A stretch of 64,000 bases of DNA from Luteitalea sp. Lineage in GTDB: Bacteria > Acidobacteriota > Vicinamibacteria > Vicinamibacterales > Vicinamibacteraceae. The position numbers and the translations under genes were made by a program. The stretch spans positions 1 to 64,000 of the forward strand of contig WHTZ01000008.1 of the NCBI GenBank assembly GCA_009377495.1, in the 5' to 3' direction. The stretch's first letter is position 1; every line of letters starts with the position of its first letter. This document shows positions 8,311-16,349 of this stretch, piece by piece. The notes below the pieces were generated by a model. That model did not search any database, had not been told where the DNA came from, and was given only the letters and a program-made list of their open reading frames with translations.

Positions 8311-9594
8311 CTACCGGAGCCCCATGCAGTTGGCGTAGTAAGTCACCGGCGCGGCCCAGTCGGAGAAGACGCCGAGAATGCCGACGTCCCTGGCAAGCAC
8401 GTCGAGCACCCTCATCAAGTCGCCCTCGCGTGTGATGGCCGCATCGATGGTCTGGTAGTAGAACCCGTTGTCCCCATCGGCCAGGATGCCCGAGCGCTCC
8501 AGGGTCCAGGTAATGATGTCGAGGCGGGCGCGCCTGGCGTCTCTGGCGTACTGCGACGGCACGATCCGATTGCGCCCGTCGAGGGAAAGTAGCGCAAACG
8601 TGGGTGGCGCGACAATGTTGATGCCCATGGACTTGTAGCTGACCAGCTCGGAGAAGCTCGGGAGCTCAGACACGTCGTTGGCGTCGTCGAGATACACCGC
8701 TTGCCTGCCGAAGGCCGGCTCATGCGTGATCCAGTACAAAACGTCGTCCTGGATGAAGGACTGCGGCCATACATCGTTGGGCGAAATGCCGGCATGCTTG
8801 TACTCGTCAATCATCTTCTGGGCGTAGGCCTCTTGCGTGAACCCGTTGAACGGCATGGCTACGCTTGGCGCCTTGAGCTCCGGCGTCATCTTTAGACCCA
8901 GCCTCTTGAACAGCGCGATGCTTTCCTTGTGACTCAGGAGGTGGCCGCTCGTAGGACCAGCGTACACATCCGTGCGAACGCTCGGCGTGCCGCCAACGAA
9001 TTGCTCTGGAGTTTGGGCGGCAGGGTTGAAGGCGTCCATCTTGCCGGTTAGCGTCTTGAACTCGGCCAGCGTGAGGTCGCTGGTACGGCACTCTGCCGTG
9101 GCAGGCGTGAGGATGCTGCCATCGGGCCCGAGCACGGCGGGCGTAAACGGCGTCGTGCACTTGCTCGCCAGGGGCGTGACCAGAATGTTCGTGGTGGTGT
9201 GCAGATCGCTCTGCGAGTGCCGGCACACGAGCTCCAGGTCCTGGGTGAAGGTTACGTCGCACTCGAGGATGCCCGCGCCCATGCGCGCGGCCGCTTCGTA
9301 GGACTCGCGTGCGTGCTCCGGGAACTGCAGCGCCGCCCCGCGGTGGCCGATCGAGAAGTCGGTCTTCTCGAACCGCCCGGCGGAGCAGCCCTGGAGCCTG
9401 CGCTTGAGCCAACTGTCTTCCATGTCGTTGACGAGGAAGAACGGGCGCGGGCCGAGCTGCACGCGATCTCCGCGGCGCTCCTCCCGATGCTTGTGATTGG
9501 GATGCCAACCGGCGTCCTGAGCGATGTCTTCCAGTGCAAGTCCGGACGCGCCGAAGGTTGCGATGAGGCAGAGAACGATGACGTGCTGGCGCAT
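8311..9594 (-). CDS. glpQ: Secreted glycerophosphodiester phosphodiesterase
   Basis: A 427-residue protein with an N-terminal signal peptide (about residues 1-21). The GDPD TIM-barrel catalytic set is visible: [13 protein letters not shown] (His84), [19 protein letters not shown] (Glu111, Asp113, His126), then TPELKAPS and a C-terminal VFSDWAAPV. It hydrolyses glycerophosphodiesters from phospholipids to glycerol 3-phosphate and an alcohol, probably in the periplasm. At about 430 residues it is longer than cytoplasmic UgpQ and closer to the large periplasmic/plant-type enzymes; an insertion between 130 and 215 accounts for this. GAGGGGG lies upstream of the ATG. It is a single gene. Confidence 0.85.
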   Translation of the reverse strand: MRQHVIVLCLIATFGASGLALEDIAQDAGWHPNHKHREERRGDRVQLGPRPFFLVNDMEDSWLKRRLQGCSAGRFEKTDFSIGHRGAALQFPEHARESYEAAARMGAGILECDVTFTQDLELVCRHSQSDLHTTTNILVTPLASKCTTPFTPAVLGPDGSILTPATAECRTSDLTLAEFKTLTGKMDAFNPAAQTPEQFVGGTPSVRTDVYAGPTSGHLLSHKESIALFKRLGLKMTPELKAPSVAMPFNGFTQEAYAQKMIDEYKHAGISPNDVWPQSFIQDDVLYWITHEPAFGRQAVYLDDANDVSELPSFSELVSYKSMGINIVAPPTFALLSLDGRNRIVPSQYARDARRARLDIITWTLERSGILADGDNGFYYQTIDAAITREGDLMRVLDVLARDVGILGVFSDWAAPVTYYANCMGLR

Positions 9595-9755
9595 GGATGC
9601 CCCCTCTCAGAGTTCCGATGCCAAAGATGGCCGCGTCTGAGTGAAACCAAGGGGATGGTATTGCGCCCTCGTGGCAAACCTGTGACGAGGTGGTGTCGCT
9701 CGGATCACATCTTTCCGAAGCCCCACGTTCTGAAAAGGGGTTTCTCAGCACCCTG

Positions 9756-11306
9756 CTACAATGCCGGCCGCCGCTTGTGCCAGTCGGTCGCCGCCTCGTA
9801 CGCGTGGGCGATGGCGAGGACCAGCGCGTCCTGGAAGGGCGAGGCGCTGATCTGCAGGCCAATCGGCAGACCCGGGGGATCGGTCGAAAAGCCGCAGGGC
9901 ACCGAAATCGCCGGGAACCCGCACAGATTCCACCAGGATCGGAACGTTTGCGGAGCGCTCGCCGGGACACCCGCCGGGGACGGCATGGTTGGGCTCAGCA
10001 AGGCGTCCAGGGGCTCGTAGACGGCGTGCATATCCTCGATGAAGAGCCTGCGGGCGCGCTGTGCCTGGAGGTATTGCGCGGCGGTCAGTAGTGACCCGGC
10101 CTCCACGTTCGTCCGCACCCGTGAAACGCCAGGTCCGGAACGCCCGACGTCGGAGATGTACCGCTTCGCCGCGTCGGTCACGAGGAACTGCCGGTGATAC
10201 GCGGCCGCCTCGCAGATCCGGATGATGCCCTGTGCGCCACCGGCTACGTTCATACGCGTGGGAAAGCTAACCTCGCGGATCTGTGCTCCAAGACCCTCTA
10301 GCACCTTCACCGCCGTCAGAAATGATTTCTTCGTGTCGGGGTGGAACTGCTCGATTTCAGCAAGAGCGATGACCCCGAGGCGCCTCCCCTGAATACTCCG
10401 CCGCAGCAGGCGAGGGTAATCCGGAACCGGTGCCTGCACGCTGCAACCGTCCCTGCGGTCGTAGCCTGCGATCACCTTGAGGAGAATGGCCGTGTCTTCC
10501 ACCGTCTTCGCCATCGGGCCGAGGTGGTCGAGCGTCCAACTGATGGGAACGACCCCGTAGCGGCTAACCACGCCGAAGGTCGGTTTGAGGCCGACGATGC
10601 CGTTCGTGCTCGCTGGATTGCGAATCGAGCCGGACGTGTCGCCCCCCGTCGCGCCGAGCAGCAGGGTCGCCGCGAGCGCCGCACCGGAACCGCCGCTCGA
10701 TCCGCCGGCGTTGCGCGTTAGATCCCACGGGTTGTTGCAGCCGGGCGTGTAGCCGCCAAAGGAGAACTCCGGCAGGGCGAGCTTGCCGATCAGGATCGCT
10801 CCGGCTGCCTTCATTCGCTCCACGATCGTGCAGTCGAACGCGGGGACAAAGTCTTGCAGCACCGGAGTGGCCGCCGTCGTCCGGATGCCCTTCGTGTAGT
10901 GCGTATCCTTGACGCCCACCGGGATGCCGTGGAGAGGACCGCGATACCGCCCTCGTTGAATCTCGCGCTCCGCGACCCGCGCCGCCTCCATGGCCTGGTC
11001 GCCTGCCACCGTGATGAACGCACCGACCCTGGGATCCAGCGCATCGATGCGAGCCAGTACGGCCTCGGTTAGCTCCACGGGTGAGAGCTGCTTTCTCGAA
11101 ATCTGGCTCGCCGCCTCGGTAATCGTGAGGGCGGGAAGGTCTAGCGCGCCGCCAGCGGACGGAGAGGACGGCCGTGACTGCGGCACCACGGGCAGTGCAG
11201 CGGGCTCGCCGACCGCCGAGTGTGCAAGACCTGGCAGAGCCGCCGCTGACATCTCGAGGAATCTGCGCCGGGTCGTTCGAGTGAGCTCTTCGAGCTGCCT
11301 GGCCAT
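9756..11306 (-). CDS. Amidase (amidase-signature family), Tat-exported
   Basis: A 516-residue amidase-signature enzyme. A twin-arginine-type leader (RTTRRRFLEMSAAAL) precedes the catalytic domain. The Ser-cisSer-Lys triad is visible: Lys133 in GVKDT, the cis-Ser in GGSSGGSG (about 203) and the nucleophile Ser227 in GGDTSGSIRNP. The family hydrolyses amides to carboxylates plus ammonia; the substrate here is unknown. A glycine/proline/serine-rich linker (about 32-55) separates leader and domain. It lies just downstream of, and in the same direction as, a small DUF4089-like protein, the arrangement seen for AtzE/AtzG-type amidases with a GatC-like helper. Confidence 0.85.
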   Translation of the reverse strand: MARQLEELTRTTRRRFLEMSAAALPGLAHSAVGEPAALPVVPQSRPSSPSAGGALDLPALTITEAASQISRKQLSPVELTEAVLARIDALDPRVGAFITVAGDQAMEAARVAEREIQRGRYRGPLHGIPVGVKDTHYTKGIRTTAATPVLQDFVPAFDCTIVERMKAAGAILIGKLALPEFSFGGYTPGCNNPWDLTRNAGGSSGGSGAALAATLLLGATGGDTSGSIRNPASTNGIVGLKPTFGVVSRYGVVPISWTLDHLGPMAKTVEDTAILLKVIAGYDRRDGCSVQAPVPDYPRLLRRSIQGRRLGVIALAEIEQFHPDTKKSFLTAVKVLEGLGAQIREVSFPTRMNVAGGAQGIIRICEAAAYHRQFLVTDAAKRYISDVGRSGPGVSRVRTNVEAGSLLTAAQYLQAQRARRLFIEDMHAVYEPLDALLSPTMPSPAGVPASAPQTFRSWWNLCGFPAISVPCGFSTDPPGLPIGLQISASPFQDALVLAIAHAYEAATDWHKRRPAL

Positions 11307-11312
11307 GACGAG

Positions 11313-11528
11313 TCACCTCCCGCTTTCAGGCGGCGTGGCCGCCGGTGGTGTAAGCGAATACAGGATCGCCGGCTCCGTTTCCCTCGGAAGCGGCAGCGTA
11401 TCGAGCTCCGCCATCGTCCGCATGAAGCGCTCGTACTGCCGGAGAACCAATTCGAGGCGCTCGTCTGGTATCTCGAGCCCGTTGGCCGCTGCTAGGCTTT
11501 TCACGAGCTCTTTGGTTGGTTCTGTCAT
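11313..11528 (-). CDS. Small GatC/AtzG-like amidase partner
   Basis: A 71-residue protein starting MTEPTKELVKSLAAANG. The pattern of two helices with a hydrophobic face and PDERLELVLRQYERFMRTMAELDTLPL resembles DUF4089/AtzG-type proteins, which stabilise amidase-signature enzymes much as GatC does GatA. The ATG at 11528 overlaps the stop of the upstream hydrolase as ATGA, and the amidase begins six bases after its stop, so the three genes form one translationally coupled operon. The start is preferred over an in-frame upstream codon at 11558 because of this overlap. It has no signal peptide, although the amidase has one, so direct partnership is uncertain. Confidence 0.65.
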   Translation of the reverse strand: MTEPTKELVKSLAAANGLEIPDERLELVLRQYERFMRTMAELDTLPLPRETEPAILYSLTPPAATPPESGR

Positions 11529-12922
11529 GGCGTACTCCTTTCGGGCTGCGTCAGCCACTTCAGTGCGGCGACCAGCCCTCCGGCTAGCTCGCGCGGTTTC
11601 TCGATATGCCCGTAGTGGGTCATCGGAGTGTCGAAGAGCAGGACGCGGACAGGGATGCCAGGATTTGCCTTGCGGAACTCATTGGCCACCCGAACTTCCC
11701 GTGCCGCGGCCGGCTTCTCGTTCCAGTGACCGGCGTCGAGCTTCGCCACGGTCCAGATCATTTTCCTGTAGCCGCGAACCGGCGAGCGCATGGTGGTGAA
11801 CAGATCGCCGATGACCTCGGCGGCTTCGATACCAAGCTGATTGCCCTTCAGCACCTGCCTGATCTGGGACGCCACGTGATCCCGCAGATTGTCAGCGCTG
11901 TTGTGTTCGATGTTCTGAAGCGTCTGCTTGAATTGCGGCCGCCTAGTCTCTTCCAGACCCATCCACCGGGTCGCCACCTCCAGGCGACTCTTGTCAGAGT
12001 CCCACACAGGATTCAGCGGTCCGAGGTATCCACGCGAGTAGGCGCCGGGAGGTCGCGGATTCAGGTCCCAGATGGCGGGGTAGTCGTCTGCAGTGCGTTC
12101 GCCCCGAAACGCCCGCATGGCGGTCAGGGAAGCCGGACCGCCGGTGCCCCATCCCATCGAGAGCCCTTGCAGGCGGTCCTTCAGACTCGAGTCCTTCAGG
12201 ATGAACTGGATTTCGCCGCCGGTAGAATGTCCTACTAGGACGACCGGACCAGTGGTGACCGTTTCAACCAGCTGTTTCACGCCGTCGGTGACGACTCGGA
12301 ACGTATACACCGAGTGCCGAATCCTGGCTTCCTCGGCCGAGACGTCGCGATCCAGCAGATAGCCCGGAATCCGCTTCTCGTACGGCTTGGTCGTCCAGCC
12401 GCCGTGCCGGTAATTGCCCGGGATGGTGATCAGCAACACCGGTACGCGTTGTGCGAGGAACTGCCCGAGTCCCGGTCCGTTGAGCGGGTCGATGAAGAAC
12501 TCGTACCAGTTGGCCGAGCCGCCGTTGATGATCGCCAGCGTCGGCATATTCGGGATGGGCTCGGTCGGCGTGAGCTGCAGGGCGGGAATGTCCCAGTCCA
12601 TCCCGTATACCGTGTAGCGCACCTCGTGCCACTTCGCACGGTAGCCAAGTTTATCCGCGGGGACCGACTCGAGCTTACGCGGATCGAAGGCGCCGCCTGG
12701 CGCGGCTTCGGCTAGCGCCTTCACCGTGGCGCCTCCGTCCGGCAGCGCCCAGCCCAACTCGTCGAACAGCTCCGGCGGGACCCGATGATATGGCCGGTCC
12801 TGCTTCAGCATCTGCACGACCTGCTCGTCCTCAGTGCCCAGCCCCGCCTGTCCTGCGACCGTGTGCCCCGCCACGATGAAGGCGAGGAACGGTCCCGGCA
12901 ACATCCTCTTCCACCCGCTCAT
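11525..12922 (-). CDS. Secreted alpha/beta hydrolase, first gene of the amidase operon
   Basis: A 465-residue protein with a signal peptide (about residues 1-24). Beta-strand and elbow features of an alpha/beta hydrolase are present: LAIINGGSANWYEFFID as oxyanion region, LVGHSTGGE with nucleophile Ser233, and a C-terminal strand RVLLFDTPMTHYGHIEK carrying a probable His. The sequence between 240 and 400 is long and may form a lid. It ends in an ATGA overlap with the small amidase-partner gene. Substrate is unknown; the operon suggests stepwise hydrolysis of an ester/amide compound imported to the periplasm, which is inference. Confidence 0.7.
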   Translation of the reverse strand: MSGWKRMLPGPFLAFIVAGHTVAGQAGLGTEDEQVVQMLKQDRPYHRVPPELFDELGWALPDGGATVKALAEAAPGGAFDPRKLESVPADKLGYRAKWHEVRYTVYGMDWDIPALQLTPTEPIPNMPTLAIINGGSANWYEFFIDPLNGPGLGQFLAQRVPVLLITIPGNYRHGGWTTKPYEKRIPGYLLDRDVSAEEARIRHSVYTFRVVTDGVKQLVETVTTGPVVLVGHSTGGEIQFILKDSSLKDRLQGLSMGWGTGGPASLTAMRAFRGERTADDYPAIWDLNPRPPGAYSRGYLGPLNPVWDSDKSRLEVATRWMGLEETRRPQFKQTLQNIEHNSADNLRDHVASQIRQVLKGNQLGIEAAEVIGDLFTTMRSPVRGYRKMIWTVAKLDAGHWNEKPAAAREVRVANEFRKANPGIPVRVLLFDTPMTHYGHIEKPRELAGGLVAALKWLTQPERSTP

Positions 12923-13205
12923 TGGAATCCGCCCTTCAGTGGTCTGACCTTTACTCGCGCCAGCGGTTCCATTCTCTTTGAAATCGCCTACGTCGAGAAG
13001 TGTAGCGACGGGAGCGGCTCGTGAGAGAAGAGTGACCGATTTCGGGACGCTCAGTCCCGCGCGCGGACAGCAACCGGGTGGCTCCGGGATTGGAATCTAC
13101 CGCCAAGGTGCAGACAGCAAAGGTTTACCTGGTCACATCGGGTGTTGGCACATCATTCGCTCCGGATAAACTCTCGAGGGAAGTTCCGTTCTGGGGTTGA
13201 GGCCT

Positions 13206-15623
13206 ATGCGAACCTTCATCTGGGACATGCGATACGTTGTGCGAAGCCTTGCCGCGAGTCCCGCCGTAACCGTCGCAGCCATCGTGACGATTGCCCTCGG
13301 AATCGGCGCGGCGACCACGACCTACAGCGTCGTGGAAGCTGTCGTGCTACGGCCGCTGCCCTTTCATGAGCCAGACCGCCTATTTCTCCTCCATGTGGCG
13401 CCAGCCAAGTGGCGGAGCTCCACAATCGGCGGCTCACCGTCTCGTTACACGTTTGAGCGGATTCGGTCGGGCAGCCGGGTGTTCGAGGGTGTGGCGGGCC
13501 AGGACTCTGCAGCGCCGATCCTGACCGGGCTCGGCGAACCCGAGAGGATCCGGGTTTGGCAGGTCACGTCCAATCTGTTCAGTCTCTTGGGTGTACAGCC
13601 GCTGATCGGCAGAGCCTTCACCGTTCAGGAGGAGCAGCCTGGAAGCAACGACGTCGTCATCCTGAGCTATTCATTCTGGGTCAGCCGCTTCGACGGCGTC
13701 CCTGCGGTTCTGGGCCGGACGGTCACGCTCGACGGCCAACCATCCGAAATCGTCGGTGTGATGCCGCCGCACATGAACTATCCCGCCGATACGGCAATGT
13801 GGCGGGCATTTGGCGCGACTTTCACCTCGCGCGTCGCGCCGCCCAGCGACCCGCAAGGAAGGTACTGGGTACTCGGCCGCCTTCGAGACGGCATTTCTCT
13901 CGAGCAAGCATCCGCGAACCTCGATGCGCTGACGGCACGCATCGCGGAGGACGAGCCGCGGTTCGACGGTTGGGTCGCAAATCTCACGCCCCTGCACGAC
14001 TATTTCTTCAGCCGTACGCGCACACCGCTTCTGCTCATGCTCGGAGCGGTAGCGTTGGTTCTCCTGGTCGCATGCGCCAACGTCGCCAACCTGTTGCTCG
14101 CCCGCGTGCTGGCGCGTGAGCGCGAGATCTCTATCCGTCTGGCGCTTGGGTCGAGCCGCGGACGGATCGTGCGTCAGGTGCTGTCGGAGTCTGTCACGCT
14201 AGCGCTCGCGGCTGGCGGCCTGGGCGTTCTCATCGCGACCTGGGGCGTGCCTGCGGTGGTGTGGTTCGCGGCCTCGGAAATTCCCGCGCTTGCCACCACC
14301 TCCCTGAATGGTCACGTGCTCGCCGTCTGCGTCGCCACGACGCTCTTGACGGGCATCTTGTTCGGCCTCGTTCCCGCATGGCATGCCTCGCGTGACACGA
14401 GCCCCACGGCACTTCGGTACAAGGGCGCTTCGGTAGCGAGCTGGCGGCATCGCGCGAGTGACGTCTTCGTTGTCTCCCAAGTGGCCGTCACCCTCGTCTT
14501 GGTCATCGGCGCGGGCCTTCTCGTGGGAAGCTTTTTGCGAATCATCAGCGTGGAACCAGGTATCGATGCGGATCGCGTCGTGACGGCGCAGGTAGGGCTC
14601 CCAGCCGAACGCTATGGAGAGGACGCGGAGATTGTGGCATTTTCCAACCGGGCACTGGAACGGCTTCGGGCTCTGCCTGGGGTCAGCGTCGCCTCTGTCA
14701 GTACTGGCGTTGCTTTCTCCTCCGCCGCCATCGGCACCTTTACGGTGGTGGATCGCCCGGACGCCGAGCTTCCCATGGCGCTGATCTCTTCTGTATCTCC
14801 CGAGTACTTTCGTACGTTCGGCATTCGACTACGCCGCGGACGTGTATTCCAGCCTGCGGAGCGCAATGTCAGAGCCCCGGTGATCATCAATGAATGGCTG
14901 GCCGACCAGGCCTTTCCGGGTAGAGATCCGCTAGGGAAGCAGATCACGTTCTACGGAGGCCAAGTCACGGGGACAATCGTGGGCGTTGTCTCCAACACGC
15001 GCCAGCCGTCACTTCTCGTGGGCGCTGGCCCCGAACGGAAAGTGGGTCCGGAGATCTATACGTCGCTGGCGAATCTCCCGTCGAGCGGCTTGAAGTTGAA
15101 CGTCCGCGCGGGCCGCGACACCCACCTTCTCATCCCCGCCATGCGTCGCGCGATTCGGGAGATCGATCCGCTGCTGCCGATCGACAGGATCAGTACGATG
15201 AGCGCCCTCATCTCTGACACGCTGACTCGACAGCGCTTCTATACGGTGCTGCTCTCCCTGTTTGCGGCGTTGACGCTGCTCGTCGCTGCGGCGGGAGTGT
15301 TCGGCATGATGACCTTCGCGGTCACGAAGAGGACACATGAGTTCGGGATACGCATCGCGCTTGGCGCCCGGAGCGGCCAGATTCTGTCGGCGGCTCTTCG
15401 ACCCGCGGCCGTGCTCACGTTCGTCGGCTTGGCCGCCGGTCTTCTGGGCGCGCAGCTCGCTTCGCGTCTGTTGAGCTCGTTCCTGTACGGCATCAGCCCG
15501 TCCGAGCCCTACGTGATCGCTGGTAGCGCCCTGGTCGTCGTCGCCGCCGCGATGGCTGCCGGACTGCTGCCAGCATGGCGCGCCACCCGCGTCGATCCTG
15601 CGATGACGTTACGCGCCGAATGA
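13206..15623 (+). CDS. ADOP-type ABC transporter permease without prefix domain
   Basis: An 805-residue MacB/FtsX-family permease with internally duplicated halves. Each half has a membrane helix, a periplasmic MacB core domain and three more helices: the first ends near LLLARVLAREREISIRLALG, the second near MMTFAVTKRTHEFGIRIALG, and the protein closes with PAWRATRVDPAMTLRAE. Such acidobacterial duplicated orphan permeases lack an adjacent ATPase gene; their cargo is unknown. The ATG at 13206 is preceded by GAGG and fits the first helix (MRYVVRSLAASPAVTV) better than the TTG at 13197. No PadR gene is beside it, unlike the second ADOP gene here. Confidence 0.85.
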   Translation: MRTFIWDMRYVVRSLAASPAVTVAAIVTIALGIGAATTTYSVVEAVVLRPLPFHEPDRLFLLHVAPAKWRSSTIGGSPSRYTFERIRSGSRVFEGVAGQDSAAPILTGLGEPERIRVWQVTSNLFSLLGVQPLIGRAFTVQEEQPGSNDVVILSYSFWVSRFDGVPAVLGRTVTLDGQPSEIVGVMPPHMNYPADTAMWRAFGATFTSRVAPPSDPQGRYWVLGRLRDGISLEQASANLDALTARIAEDEPRFDGWVANLTPLHDYFFSRTRTPLLLMLGAVALVLLVACANVANLLLARVLAREREISIRLALGSSRGRIVRQVLSESVTLALAAGGLGVLIATWGVPAVVWFAASEIPALATTSLNGHVLAVCVATTLLTGILFGLVPAWHASRDTSPTALRYKGASVASWRHRASDVFVVSQVAVTLVLVIGAGLLVGSFLRIISVEPGIDADRVVTAQVGLPAERYGEDAEIVAFSNRALERLRALPGVSVASVSTGVAFSSAAIGTFTVVDRPDAELPMALISSVSPEYFRTFGIRLRRGRVFQPAERNVRAPVIINEWLADQAFPGRDPLGKQITFYGGQVTGTIVGVVSNTRQPSLLVGAGPERKVGPEIYTSLANLPSSGLKLNVRAGRDTHLLIPAMRRAIREIDPLLPIDRISTMSALISDTLTRQRFYTVLLSLFAALTLLVAAAGVFGMMTFAVTKRTHEFGIRIALGARSGQILSAALRPAAVLTFVGLAAGLLGAQLASRLLSSFLYGISPSEPYVIAGSALVVVAAAMAAGLLPAWRATRVDPAMTLRAE

Positions 15624-15667
15624 CTGGCTGCACGCAGACGTCACCTAGCGCGCGGACGACCTCGCCG

Positions 15668-16315
15668 CTACTGGTCCGCGTACCGCTTGGCCGCCGCGAG
15701 GTCGCGGCGCAGCTCCTCCGCGGTGCGACGCGGACCGTAGCCGGGCGTATCACGCTGGATTCGCCACCCCTCTTTCAGCGGGCCCGCGTCCACCGTGTCG
15801 AAGCCGAACTGGTCGAGTAGGCGCGTGACCGTCGCCTTGGCCTCTCGGTCGTCGCCGGCGATGACCAACGCGCGACGATTCGTCGCGCCAGCCGGTCGCC
15901 CGTCGGTGGTGAGCTGCGCGGCGTAGATATGGTTGAACGCCTTGACGACCTTCGAGGTCGGCAGGTGTGCCTGCAAGAGCTCGGCGGTGGTGGTCGACTC
16001 ATTGTCGAGCTCGGGGATATGACCGTCACGTTCCAAGTAGTAGTTGTTCGTGTCGATCACGACCTTGCCCGCGAGAGGCTCGACCGGAACGCCCTGGTAG
16101 CTCTTGAGCGGCACCGAGACCACGACAATGTCTCCGGCCTTCGCCGCGTCGACGGCGGTCGCCGCGCGGGCTTTGGGTCCGAGCTCTGCGACGAGCGCCG
16201 ATAACGTCTCTGGTCCGCGTGAATTGCTGAGCACGACGTTGTAGTCGTTTGCCACCGCGAGTCGCGCGACCTGGCTTCCGATGTGCCCCGCACCGATGAA
16301 TCCAATGGTTATCAT
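15668..16315 (-). CDS. NADPH-dependent F420 reductase-like oxidoreductase
   Basis: A 215-residue Rossmann protein. The dinucleotide-binding motif GFIGAGHIGS is at residues 5-14, followed by the NSRGPETL stretch that reads the nucleotide phosphate, the VVVSVPLKSY strand and a KAFNHI segment. This is the layout of the NADP oxidoreductase, coenzyme F420-dependent family (F420_oxidored), many of which in bacteria do not use F420 itself. The ATG at 16315 is chosen because the GxGxxG motif then begins normally and because a promoter ends six bases before it. It is convergent with the ADOP permease at 13206 and separated by 14 bp from the next gene. Confidence 0.75.
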   Translation of the reverse strand: MITIGFIGAGHIGSQVARLAVANDYNVVLSNSRGPETLSALVAELGPKARAATAVDAAKAGDIVVVSVPLKSYQGVPVEPLAGKVVIDTNNYYLERDGHIPELDNESTTTAELLQAHLPTSKVVKAFNHIYAAQLTTDGRPAGATNRRALVIAGDDREAKATVTRLLDQFGFDTVDAGPLKEGWRIQRDTPGYGPRRTAEELRRDLAAAKRYADQ

Positions 16316-16321
16316 GACTCC

Positions 16322-16349
16322 AATATAATCTACTCTTCTTGGATGGCAA
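16322..16349 (-). promoter_or_regulatory. Promoter of the F420-reductase-like gene, leaderless type
   Basis: On the minus strand TTGCCA (16349-16344) and TATATT (16327-16322) are separated by 16 bp. The ATG at 16315 follows the -10 box after six bases, so transcription would start on or beside the start codon. The promoter lies within the final codons of the oppositely named but co-oriented ADOP gene. Confidence 0.5.
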